A DNA stretch of 64,000 nt from Oxytricha trifallax (Eukaryota > Ciliophora > Spirotrichea > Sporadotrichida > Oxytrichidae), in the NCBI GenBank assembly GCA_000711775.1, contig ARYC01000552.1, forward strand, positions 62,001-126,000. Reading direction: 5' to 3'. A model generated the notes under the pieces. It was given only the letters and a program-made list of their open reading frames with translations. It had not been told where the DNA came from and ran no database searches. The position numbers were made by a program, and so were the translations under genes. This document shows positions 37,136-49,100 of the stretch, one piece after another. Positions within the stretch are counted from its first letter, which is position 1. Each line of letters begins with the position of its first letter.

Positions 37136-37151
37136 AAATATAAAAATTAAT

Positions 37152-39875
37152 ATTTTCTATTGAAAAGTATTAATATTATACAATAATTTATTAATAGATT
37201 ACAAGCATGACATGGTCAGGATTTTACAATATATTAAAAAGCGTGATTTTGCATTAAAATTGATCATTTATACAAATATTCATAATTGTGAATAATAATT
37301 TATATTAAACTTAACTTTTAAAACCAACAAATTTGATCCTCTAAAATCTCTTTTTACAACCAATCTAATTTATCTTATTCCATTATATATGTCAGCTTTC
37401 TTGGAAAATTTGGATAAAAACCACTATATAAGAATCACGTCTTCAGAGTTCAAAGAGCATATCGCCCTATTAAGCTACTTAAGATTATCAGAACACTATA
37501 TAATAATCCAATCAGAGCCCTTGATATGCATAGAATGTTGGGAGATAATCCCAAAAGACTAGGAAATAAAACACTAAAATCATGCTCATACAAATAGCTT
37601 CAAAATTATGAATGAAGTAAGTGAATCTTTATTAATAGAATTCGCGAGATAATACGGAAGGTACTATGATGAAGACTATACCATATAAAAACTAAGAATC
37701 AGCGAGGAGTATATGAAAATAATCCAAAACGATTTTAACTTGTTTAAGGGAAGCTTTAAATTTCAGCAACAAAATCAAATCGACACATAGTAAAAGTAGC
37801 AATAAGGTTTCACAGAAAGTAAAAGTAAACTTGCTACAAGTCCAAATTTTAAGAACACTTAAAATCAATAGAAGTAATTTCCAAAGCCTATTTTAAAAAA
37901 GACTGTTCCAGATTTGAGATTATAGCAGTAATAATAACAGCCAAAACCTACATTTCCTGCAAAGAATTAATAGATCAGTAACTAATAATTAGCTAACAGT
38001 TAAATTTAGCCTTAAAATGTTTAATCATTTTAGCAATAGTAGCAGTCCCAGCAAAGATCCGCTAATTATATCAGCTAAAATTAGACATAATCCCAGTCTT
38101 AAAATAATCAATAGCTTTAGCAGCACCAGGTTTAGTAAAAACAAACAAATTTTAGCAATTAAGATTAAAGTTAAGTTTAACCTTAAAATATATAATAGAA
38201 TAAGCAATAGCAACAGCCTCAGCTTCAGTAAAGATAATCTAATATAATCAATTAAGCTTAGACTAATTAAGCTTTTGCAGCACATAATAAACTCTCGGTA
38301 CCTCAGCAACATTAGAGTTTATAAAAACCAGTCGTTTAAGTTCCAAATGTTCCTTTATAAAGCTATGATTTTTCTATTTCTGGTTAAACTTCTCTTGCTC
38401 GACAAGTTCCGGATAAAGGATAATAGAAAACTTTAATTTAATGTGCTAAGGAGAAAAAGTAGGTTGACTCGAAAGATTAAATTAAGCCAGGGGATTAGTA
38501 AAACTAAAAAAATTTATCAAAGCAAAATGATTAAAGCAATACCAGTTAAAACCAACAATAAGTTTAGCCAAGAAAAATTAACTTGTAAATATTTGAATAA
38601 CCAGAAAACTAAGACACTAGCAAAGAGTTAAGAAATGCCTTGAAGAGAGGTGAAAGTTTGTAAAATTAAGCTTCAAATTTGGATGGATAAAATCGATAAT
38701 TAGAACCACCTAATAAAAGACCAAGAATTGATAATCAGGGATTTTCTGTTGGAGATAACTCGACTTAAATTTAAAATTAAGCAACTCTTTAACCAACCTC
38801 AAGTCTTTAGACTTAAACTTCGATTGTAAATTAACAAAACCTTAACTTACCGCAAAATAACTTAGCATAAATTTAAGCACCTTAAACTTTTCTATCTGCA
38901 GACGCATTTACATAATTTCAAAAATAAATTAGTCTTTAATATGAAAACTTAGTTGGTCTGATACAAAACCTAAGCACAAGAATCTCTCATTTAGATTAAA
39001 AATTAAACAATTAGATTACTCTAAACAAACGACAGCAATTTTTAAGACCTAATGCTGCCGTATTTTCTTAAAATGATCTTCCTGTAAGCAGTTTTGATAT
39101 TGCTCAATAATTGGCCTAAAATTTATAGTAAATTACTGGAGATCAGCCTAATTTAACGCCTTTGGCTAATTTTCAAAATGAATTGTAAACAACTGAGAAT
39201 CCACTTACTTAAACTACAGGTTAATCGAATAGCATGGTGGATAACATTCTTTAGCAAAATAAATCTCTAATTAGTCTTTAGAATGAAAGCTGGATAAACA
39301 ACGATCGCTAAAGCTTACTTTAAAATGTTCCCCAACTATTTTTAAATAATTAGCAACTTCAGCAAAACTTGCTCACTGAAAATCTCTTATAAAATGGAGA
39401 GTCTGAGCTAGATACTAACACTAATACATTGACAGAAAATGGGACACCATAGTAGTAATAAATGCGATAAACTTAACCATAGAAATTAAAAGTAAATGTA
39501 GCAAGGAAATAATGGAAGCCTCCGTCTTAAGAGGTGGTGGAAAAGCAAATTGGTACAACCACTGACAGTGATAACTCCTCTAAAAATAAAGATTTGCAAA
39601 GCAGTACAAAGAAAGAGCAAGAGTAATCTGTACTTTAAAACAGTAATAAATCTTCGGTAGCTCAAGAAATGTCTTAGTAAGAAAAATAAAAAGCATAAGT
39701 TGATTAGGAGGATGAAGATGATGAAATTATTGAAGTTGATGATAAAGGGTAAAGAACTAACTCAAGCAACTTATAGAAATGAAATAAACAACATTACCAG
39801 AAATAAATGTTATAAATCAAATAAAATGATAAGCAAATTTGATGTAAAATGATTGAAATCTCTTAATAAAAATTT
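37152..39875. other. Probable 2.7-kb IES carrying a complete gene
   Basis: Bounded by ATTAATT (read on the minus strand) at 37145-37151 and 39876-39882. Joining there connects the block ending ...TSILRNQ to LIKEPIEQLSKK in frame, linking two ZZ-finger blocks. The segment contains a whole opposite-strand gene (37,389-39,782). The pointer is AT-rich and short, so this junction is less certain than the one at 24,962/32,352. Confidence 0.55.
37389..39782 (+). CDS. Gln-rich protein, 797 aa, single uninterrupted ORF
   Basis: ATG 37389 to TGA 39780-39782 is exactly 798 codons without an intron, IES or TGA, though TAA/TAG (Gln) are very frequent. The N-terminal ~130 residues are ordered-looking: MSAFLENLDKNHYIRITSSE, LRLSEHYIIIQSEPLICIEC and an SFKFQ end, with C-x2-C (CIEC) followed by HQNHAH about a dozen residues on, a possible small metal-binding motif. 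The middle (about residues 140-620) is Gln/Asn-rich and prion-like, with basic patches. A Leu-rich helix (LVGLIQNLSTRISHLDQKL) lies near residue 500. The C-terminus is acidic (DQEDEDDEIIEVDDKGQ). It lies on the opposite strand between two blocks of the BIRC6-like gene. No family recognised; Gln tracts suggest an RNA-granule or transcription role, unproven. Confidence 0.85.
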
Positions 39876-39882
39876 AATTAAT

Positions 39883-42879
39883 TTCTTAATATCGATGTCA
39901 ATGAAAAAGTTTCTTAATTTTGGTCAGGATTTTCTATTAAATGTTTCTCCATACATGCTTAATCGAAATTCATGTCTTGAACACAATGTCCACATTTGTA
40001 CCTCCATCCAAGAATCATCTTGGCATTACATCCAGAGCATTTAACTCCTTTGTGATATGTTTGCCCTGGTAGTGGTATAACAATTTATTTAAGTTGACTT
40101 AATACCAGCATCATAACTGAAGACATAAAAATGAAGGGATGCATTTTTTCTGATTAATTAGAGAGTAGTTAAGTTTGCTTCACTGCAGGGTTTTGAATTT
40201 GTTTTAGATCAAGTGTGATTCCTAGTTTTTGAATAAGGAATGAAACTAGTTCACCTTCAGGGATGCCAAGATAAGTGAGAGCGTCTAGTACAGCTTTTTG
40301 TGAGAAGCTTGACTGTGGAGTTGAGAGAAACTCTTCAATGGCAATGAATGAGAAGGCTCTAATTTCTGATTGCGACATTAAAGGACTGAGACACACAGAA
40401 ATGAATTCTTGGATGTCTGATCTTACAGCACCTGAGTCATAAACCACATATTTCTTGAAAAGCTCAAAGCAGACTTTACTTAAATCTTCTGATGGATCAA
40501 GTTCCCTGACAATTAAAAACATGTTAAAAATAAAAAATTTGTTGGAGCTTTTCTCTTGTTAAGATCTTACTCTTTACCATATTTCTTATGATTTTTGTAA
40601 AATCAGAAGTTAGAGTCATATAGAATTCAAGTGACTACACTGTGCTATCCTTGGTACTTATCTCTTGGCTTATTATTCCTGAACTTTGATGTAAAATATG
40701 CTAGATCTTATCTACTAACTCCTTCACATTGGTATCGTTAGCTCTAATTTTTCCTTTCAATTCTTCTTGAAGAACTTATAACTCATTTATTCTATTTGGT
40801 GCCAAATGAGAAATATTAATTTCAGGTTTAGTCGATGTGTTTATTTGTGTTTATTGGCTTTCAGTAGTGTCTTTTGGAGGAATGAAAGTTGAAATGTAAT
40901 TAATTATTTTTAATGAAAAATAGAATTTATAGACTTATGGTACTATTAGGAACTCTTCAACTGAATTTGCAATCTAAAGCATTTACATAGATTTTCCAAC
41001 TTTAATTAGTTTTGCACTACGTTACCAAAATTCTCTTGCCTTCTCATCAATCTCTTTCTTTATTTTAGCTTAATTTATTGCTAAATCTGAACATGAGCCA
41101 TAGACTTCAAGCTATTAAATATATTAGAAAATATTTTTTATTAAATTTGATTTTGAATGAAATTCATTATGTTCTTTTCTAACCAGAGCAGCATTTTAAT
41201 TTTACTTGTTATTCTTGAAAGAAACCAAGTCGAAAGTAATCTATTTTTGACATGACTTTCACTATATTAACATGAGATAATTATGTTAATTATTTGCTGA
41301 TCCGAAAGCTAAGAATCTTCTTCAGCTACTATTCCTTGAATTGATACCCCTCTTAATTATAACATGTTACCATCTGGCAGAATATCTTTCAAATTAAGTG
41401 AAAGGCCGCTGATATGTTATAACTGTAAATGAGAATCAGTTAACTTAAGACTTAAACTATAGAAATTAAATTACTTAATTTATACATAAATTACCTAATC
41501 TAAAGATCAAATCCCATTATAGACTGAACCTCGATGTTACTTAAAAATTAAAATGCACACTATATAAAGTTTCCAGATACTCCAAAGAATTCAAGTTCCA
41601 TAGGAACATTATTGATGTTTTACGAGAATTAAGTGGGTTTCTTTCTGAATCCAGTTGGCTTAAGCATTATGTATTTACAGGATCTTTGGAAATCAATATC
41701 GACACTAACGCTGGTTTCACTTTCGAATTCAAAGTAAGAAACTGGCTCGTAGGGTCTTAGTGGAGTGGGGTCTTTTAATCTTAATTGCTTCCAATCATCT
41801 AAAATATGTAATATCTATTTATTATAATTCAAAGTTATTTTCTTGCTAATATGTTATTTTTTTATAAAATAAAAATCATTATAGTCTTAGAGAGTAAATT
41901 TATGGAAAGGTAATGTATGCTCAAAAGCTTGAAGATGGTCAGAAATGAAAATTATTCCTGAAACATTATAAAATTTTTTCTCTCAAACTTGAAATATCTT
42001 TGATACTTTCATGATTGATGCCTTAAATGCTTAATAATCCTAGATTCACTGTATTCTCAGATGACTAAAACTCATTAATTAGATATTTTAGTTGCTGTAT
42101 CAATAATGGAAGCTTTTTAAGAAATTGGCTGAGAAGCATCAATCATAGCTTGATTCTTCTAAAGTAATTCTAAAAGTTGAGCTGAGTCATTTTATTAAAC
42201 TTATTAAGAAAAGAGATATCAAACTTGTTGGTTTTTAGAATTGCATTTCTAATGGTCCAATATTTTTATAAAATTTAGGTAGAAAATTAAAAAATTATCA
42301 ATACATTTACAATTTATTGACTGTGGCAAAGATAAAATCACGAATCTCTGTATTTTCATAATACTCCACAGTTTGTCTCCTCAATAAATCTATAATAATT
42401 TTTTAATCCTTTTGATTGATATAGGTACATACTTCGCATTAATAACTCACTATTTTAATTAGGATTGGATCTGCCTTCTCTATATTTTATTGGCATTTTT
42501 ATAGTATGCTAAATTCTTACATAAGAATTATAGAAAAATAAGAGTTAGAACTCAACTGGTTTTTCAGTTTCCTGTTTCTCACTATTAAAATTTAATATTT
42601 TAATTATAATTCATTAAATCTTTCATTAATTTTTAGATATTGATTCTATATAAAAATTAATAATCTCCCTTTTAACTTCTTCATTAGGATAAAAATTATA
42701 TATTAATATATCATCAGGATTGAATTAATTTAAATTTAATTATAACGAAATTCTACAAAAACTCTACAGTCAGTTATAAGCCAGAGCTATCACGACTAAA
42801 TAAATTCAAATGCAAGAATCTAGTTAGATCTATCTCATTGTATATTAAGTGAATAAATTCTCTATCTATTTTCATTATC
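39883..42879 (-). CDS. BIRC6: BIRC6-like giant protein: galactose-binding-like domain and ZZ finger 1
   Basis: Minus-strand blocks from an ATG near 42,877 (MKIDREFIHLIYNEIDLTRF) to about 39,883. At 41,800-41,500 EPVSYFEFESETSVSVDIDF, KYIMLKPTGFRKKPTQFSQ and VPMELEFFGVSG form a beta-rich segment like the galactose-binding/DOC-type modules of large ubiquitin ligases. A helical stretch ELDPSEDLSKVCFELFKKYV follows (40,520-40,170). Then a ZZ-type zinc finger: YHKGVKCSGCNAKMILGWRY and KCGHCVQDMNFDQACME (about 40,060-39,930), with C-x2-C pairs. Gaps of 50-150 bp (e.g. near 42,550-42,720 and 41,270-41,500) interrupt the block and are probably introns or IESs. The link to the next block at 37,135 is inferred from strand, order and an in-frame pointer. 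Confidence 0.6.
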
Positions 42880-42899
42880 TTATTCAAGAATTGGATTAT

Positions 42900-45320
42900 T
42901 GTCATTCGAAGTTGATAATTTAATAAATTAATAATTAATTGTTAAAGTTATAAGTGTGTTTTAATGTTGTTAGATATTAAGAATTTTTTATAATAAAAAT
43001 GAGAATAAATATCATATAAATTTTAATATGAATACTTTTATAACATGAGAAGGAATTAAAGTAAGATAAATTACAAATTTAAGATTATATTAAAAAATAT
43101 AAAAGTTGCTAGGAATATTACTAGTCTGATGTCATTTAAGCAAGAACTTTAATGATATAATTTATATTAATTTTATCCTCAATCATATAAGTTATATTTT
43201 AATAAAAAGAATTTTGTTGATAATGTTGAAATATTTAGGGGAGAGCAAACATGACCTCATGTATGATACTGGGATGTTTCCTTGATTAAATATTGGTCTC
43301 TGCTGATCCAAAATTAACATAATTATTCAATCTATCTATAAAAATTTATATAAAACTCTACAAAAATTAACTTAAGACTTGTTTTAGCTACTAATTTAAG
43401 TTTCTTCAAATCATTTATTGACATTTTAGCTAATGTCTGACCACTAATCTAAAGACATATAATATAAATTTAAAATTTTGATTAAAATTAAAATTGATTA
43501 TTTAATATATATAATTTACTTTTTTGCTTGATCTTATTGTGAACTTTTCTATGTTCATTTTATGTCCGTGCAAGTGTTTAAAGAAAAACTCTGGTTTTAA
43601 CTATACTGTTAATCAAATTCTAATTATTTCTCTCTTAATATTTATAAATTTGAATATATCTCAATGCAAACTTGATAAGACTGGTTGTAAGATGCTCCCT
43701 TGTGGTGATTAACAACTAATGGCATGAAGTTATGCTCTTCTTAACTTTAGCTTTATTATTAGCCAATTTTCTACTGATTGCTGATGTTATGGCCTGATAG
43801 GCTTTCATGAGGATATATATTAAGAATTTAATATATTACATTATAGGGAATTGACAGTCATTTACGTTAAAAGTCAAGTCAATGTTCAGAGATATCAAAT
43901 AAATATTGGTTCAAAATGGTGACTCAATATTTTTAATAGCAATTATTGTTAAATGAACAGATTTATTGGCTCCATTATTAGTCAAGAGTCCATTTGTTGA
44001 ATTTGATAAAATTATTAAAAAATTTATAACTTAAAACCTCCTCTTCAGTTAAAGCATCTTTCCTTGAATAATATTAATAATATATAAATTAAGAGATAAT
44101 TTTAAATAAAATTATATTAAAATAATCGTTAAAAATTTAAATATTTTATTTATTTAAGAATAACAATATAAAAACCAACCCACATAAAGTTTTTAAAATA
44201 ATAAAACTGATGAAATGATTTTAAAAAATTTATATTATATTTAAAATAGTAGAATTCTTCAACTGAAGGGTTTCTCAAATTTTATCTCAATCAAAATATA
44301 AGCAAAAATTAATTTATTTTAGCTATTATGTAAAAATGTATAATTCTAAAATTTCTTGTCATAATAAATAAAAAATACAAAAATATAGAGATTATAAAAA
44401 TCTGATTTATCACTTTATTAAAATTATTAAAAAAAAGACTTCTTAAATTTATACAATATTTATAATAAATCAAACTATTATTTTCTTTATTTGTATCATA
44501 ATATTAAATCTAAAGGTATTAAAAACACTTGGATAAAGGACATTGTAGTCTTTATGTTATTCATTAAATTAATAAATTCAAGGCATATTCTATTAAAAAA
44601 GATCTATATTAAGCAATATAATAACAATTGAATTATATTTAAAAGTCTAATTTGCTTTTCATCAATCAAGTAAACCACATTTATTATAATTAATTATAGT
44701 AAAATTATAAACAAGATTTATCTTCTGAGTTTTTAACAAACTAAATGGATTAATTATAATTGTAAGAAATGACTACTATTCTTTAGGATTTTAAGTATAT
44801 GCTCTTAAGATGAAATTAAACATATTTTTAAAGCTACTATAAACTACTCTGAATCAATTGGGATCCAATAAAAGTGGGATAAAAGCTCTCAATTATTTAT
44901 AATAAGTTATATAATATAATTTTCTTTGGGAAATTACTTATTATATAAAAATTATTAATAATTGTTTTTGAATTTAGTTATTTAGAAAAAGTATTATAGA
45001 GAAGTATAGATTAAAGTAATCTTGATTGTCATGATTTTTTATTTTATATCAAAAATATTCACATCGTCAAAAAGCTATTGATATATGAATTCTTCTTATT
45101 TTGATAGTAATCTTAGTTATAATATTTAACTCATATTAATATTTTATAGTAAAAATTTATTCTAGTTCAATCTTCTATATAAATTATTCCATCTATTATA
45201 TATTACTTCATCTTATAATATTTGCCTGGAGTGCCTATGAATTGAGATAAATAGCTCTGCTTATAATTAAGCGAGTGGACTTCAAAAACCCCTCAGCTAA
45301 TTTTATATGATCGACTTTAT
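42900..45320. other. AT-rich region without recognisable genes
   Basis: About 2.4 kb of very AT-rich DNA. One short plus-strand frame (43,524-43,712) is hydrophobic and Cys-rich but has no supporting feature. I see no inverted ends, telomere repeats or RNA genes. It could be intergenic DNA or a large IES. Confidence 0.5.
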
Positions 45321-45329
45321 TATATGTCT

Positions 45330-45725
45330 CCTCAATTCATCTTGTTTACGTTATTCTTCTAATTCCCTTTCTAGCTTCATTTGCTCTTCAAGAATTCGTT
45401 TTTATTCTTCCTCTTGGGCTTTAATTATCAAGTTTATATAAAATAAACATAGAATTAAACATTTTATTTAAATAAGAAAATAATTATATAATTAAAAAAA
45501 GTCTTCTTATTCTTTCTTTTTCTTTTCTTCTAACTCTTTCTCCTTTTCAATTTGTTCTTGTAATTTCTCTTAAACATAAGAATTTTACAAATAGATTATA
45601 TAATAATTAAATAGTAATGTAAATGGTATATTTAATTAAATAAACATAGGATGTCTAAGGAGCTGCAGATCCACAAACTTCACAAATGCTATTGCCTTCG
45701 GGATTGATATAGGCGAATTAATTAT
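45330..45725 (-). CDS. Block with half NZF/RanBP2 zinc finger and Glu/Lys coiled coil
   Basis: Minus strand, three short pieces split by two AT-rich gaps. First, AYINPEGNSICEVCGSAAPQ (45,720-45,660) is the second half of a RanBP2/NZF-type zinc finger (N-P-x-x-x-x-x-C-x2-C-G); the first W-x-C-x-C half must lie in another block that I could not find. Next, LQEQIEKEKELEEKKKKEQ (45,590-45,490) and RILEEQMKLERELEEQRKQ (45,410-45,340) form a charged coiled coil. NZF fingers often bind ubiquitin. This strand and position would place it upstream of the BIRC6-like blocks, but whether it belongs to that protein is open. Confidence 0.5.
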
Positions 45726-45757
45726 AAAAAACATAGAAATTAACACAAAAACATTAA

Positions 45758-46001
45758 GTCACACCCAGTGAATCCCAAAGAACATTCATCATAAAGTTTC
45801 ATGAGTTTGGCAGAGACCCAAAGAGAGAGAAGAGTAGTGGTGAGTGAGGCCAACCCGAAAGGCCTCCCTCAGTACTTGGCGCCATTTTTGTTAGCAGATC
45901 GCAGAGCCGATGAGCCAGAGTACACCACCACCGACACCCTCCATGAGCCTGACTGCCTCAGATTCTGTCCCGCAAACTCCTCAGGTGGAGTAGAGATTTC
46001 T
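45758..46001 (+). pseudogene. Inverted partial copy of an exon of the gene at 52.7-53.9 kb
   Basis: 244 bp that match 53,378-53,621 in inverted orientation with about ten differences, several of them amino-acid-changing. The copied frame includes ANPKGLPQYLAPFLLADRRA and HEPDCLRFCPANSSGG. The match starts sharply at GTCACACCC and ends at GAGATTTCT. Here it is not followed by the splice donor that the other copy has. The direct repeat AGTCACACC occurs at its left edge (45,757-45,765) and again at 46,125-46,133. This looks like a partial MDS duplication or an alternative MDS used in scrambled assembly. Confidence 0.75.
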
Positions 46002-46124
46002 ATATAATATTTTTTACTTTGAATTTTAATATGAATATATCTATTTTAATAAATGATTTTAGTTTGTAAGTTTTTTAAATAAGAATATAATATTATTCAA
46101 ATATGAATCTCATTTTTTAAATTA

Positions 46125-49100
46125 GTCACACCAAGAGTAATTGGAATTGAACTTAACTTAGATAAACTCACTTTGAACTTCCTTTATAGTATTGGCTTAT
46201 ATATTTGCTTATATCTCTTGATGGCTCTTTCGACTATAAATTCTTAGATTCATATGAGCTCCTCTATCAAGAACAATCAGAAAGTGAGTAAAAACCTGAC
46301 ACAAAAGTAATCAAGGCTGCTCTGCTTAATTTCAAGAACTATTACGATTCAGTGAAATACTATCACCACAACAAAGAATTCAAGATGCTCTACGATAAGC
46401 AGCTAGCCACTCTAATCTAACTAAGAAACTCTAAGGAAAAATCTGGTGACATTCCTTAAGAATTAGGCCAAAATGTTTATGAGATTCTACTCTAAAAAGT
46501 TTACAACTAAGACGATAAGCAATAAGAGTTCTTAATAAATAGTGGGCTTTCAGTAAACAACACAGTAGATAAACTTGCAAAGGTATTGACTCAATTGAGT
46601 GAGGTACTAAACTCAAATATCAGAGAAGTTAAACATTAAAATATGGGGCAAGAAAGTCAATCATTTACCGATATTCAATACATTGATAATTCAGATAAGA
46701 TGCTTTTATAAAGTAGTTTGAAAAATTTGACTTTGATTTAGCAAGCAATTCTAGCTTTACCAACTATCCTCAAAAGCCAGAGGATTTAATTTCACTTAAG
46801 ATATCAAAAAGTGATATAAATTTCTTAATAACTAATTTGGATTGGAATCAGGTCAAGCCAGAAACCTACGATATGATTACTTTATTCTTAAAGAATCTTC
46901 ATTAACTGAATAATAACTTTGATAATGGACTCAATGTTCCATACCAAATAGCTTTTACTGTTGTGAAATCACTTTTGAACATTTCTATAGCTTAATATGA
47001 AAACCTCGAGAATTAATTGTGTATTATCTAAGATTAAGATATAGCCTAAGTAAAAAATGTCTAACAAAGAGTGCATAGAGATATAAAGCCTTAATTTAAC
47101 AATGAAATTCAATTGCCATTCGAATATGTGTTTATAATTCTTGTCCTTGGTAGATGCCAACCAAATGCTAGCTATTTTGCTAAAATTGGAAGATCAACTC
47201 TTATTATTAAGGTAAAATTATTATTATAAAAGCCTTTGGTCAAGTGGAGCTTCTTCAACTTCAAGTAGACGCCATACAGCTTTTGGTCGTTTATCCTCTT
47301 TAATCACATATCCAACACAAACTAATACAATTTACGATCCAATCTCAATGGCCGAACTAGGTCTGGTAAACATTGACGATAAATATGGTAAACTATAATT
47401 CTACCAAGAATTCAAAGTAGAACTTGAAAATATTTTTGAAAGAAGCAACTAGAATCAAATAGCAGACTAAGATTTGAGATTTTAACTTGCAAAATAATTC
47501 CCTTAAAATTTGTTATTAAAAGGGCTGTCAACATGGAATGTTCCAATTAACGAGACTTTGAATAGCATGCCTCCTCAAGTTCATGATAATAATCTTGAAG
47601 GACTAAAGCAAAATTACTGCTCTATAGATTCATATATATGTTTATTTTTTTCGTTTTATATTCGGTAAAGTCAATCCAAAACTCTGACTTGATATTAACA
47701 GGAAGTAAAGATGGTTCTATTAATATCTGGAGCTCAAAATTGAGGTTATAGAAAATTTCTGGGTTAAATTTAAAACTTAAGCTCTATCAAGAAAAAGAGA
47801 TTGATTAACTACTTATTGCAAACCATTCATCCTAAACTTCTAAAATAATATTTTCATATTTTAGGGTTATAATAAATTAAGCTTTAAGAGGAACTAAAAT
47901 AAGATGATTAATCTGGTTGCAATGTAAAAATTCTAACAAAGAAGGGTTAAAAAGTGAAAGTTATCAACAAGGCAAAGCCAGTTGAAGAAGAAATAACTGA
48001 AGACCTACTTTTCACAATGTTTAATGAAGCCCAGGAAGATTTGGAAGAAGTCGTGATTGACGATTCACTTGAGGTTGAGAACTAAAATCTCGAAGTCCTA
48101 TCTAAGTATCTCTTGGACTATACAGATACACCACTTCACATACAATAGAAAAAATAAGAGAAGGCTAAGGAGGAAGCTGCAAAAGTTGTAGAAGAGGAGA
48201 AGAAAGCTGATCCTAATGAATAATATTGACATTTCTTAACACTTCTATTAATGTTAAGTTTTTTTAAAGATTTCTATTATGAATTGTTAAGATAAAACCA
48301 GTTGAACCTTCTCAAGAAATCCTTAATTAGATGATTATGATGGGTTTTGGATTAGAGGCATCTAAAATTTCTTTGGTAAGAACTAAAAATGAAAGCTTGT
48401 CAGCTGCGCTTGATATTATAATTGAAGTGCAAAAGGAACTTGACAAGGATAAGAAGGCAGAACATAAAAGTTATATTTATTAAGAATTTATTAATTAATG
48501 CCACAGTCAATAGTGGTAAAAGCGTCAAGCCAATTCTAACTGGAGCTGTAATGCAAAACAAAACCAATAAGACAGTAGAAATTGAAGTCCATCATTTGAG
48601 TATATAGAATTAAATGGCAAATATTGCTGCAAAGTTTGTGACATACCATTTAAAAATGAAGATTCAGTTCTACATCACTTATTCTCCTGTCACTAATCTT
48701 TATTGTTTATTTATATTAATGTACGATTTACGTAATTCTATCTTTTAAATATAGAATAATTTAATCTTTAGTTGAGTGCTTTTTTATAAGAGAAATTGAT
48801 TCAGAATAAATGGATCATTAAAACCAATAGATTAAACCAGAATATTTTGAGAGATGAAATGATTGGAAGAATTATGTTCCCATTTGAGAATCTGATTGAC
48901 TTTATTTAAGTAGGCACTAATTTAGAAAAAGACAACTCAATTTACTTTATTGGAATCGGTTAAAAGACTGATTAATCTATATCCTGAAATTTTTTCATTA
49001 TGATTTATAATAATATTTTTATATTATAAATGTTTGAAAGTTTTCTTAGTTTTTTATAAATTCCCTTATTTTTTTTAATTTAAATACTTTTAGATGTTTA

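Noticed and set aside
38025..38312. Leu-rich minus-strand ORF (95 aa)
   Set aside because: It is the antisense shadow of the Gln-rich plus-strand gene (Gln codons TAA/TAG/CAA/CAG read as Leu/Val-type codons).
43524..43712. Plus-strand hydrophobic ORF with several Cys
   Set aside because: Isolated in AT-rich DNA, no upstream or downstream exon, and the composition is expected by chance.
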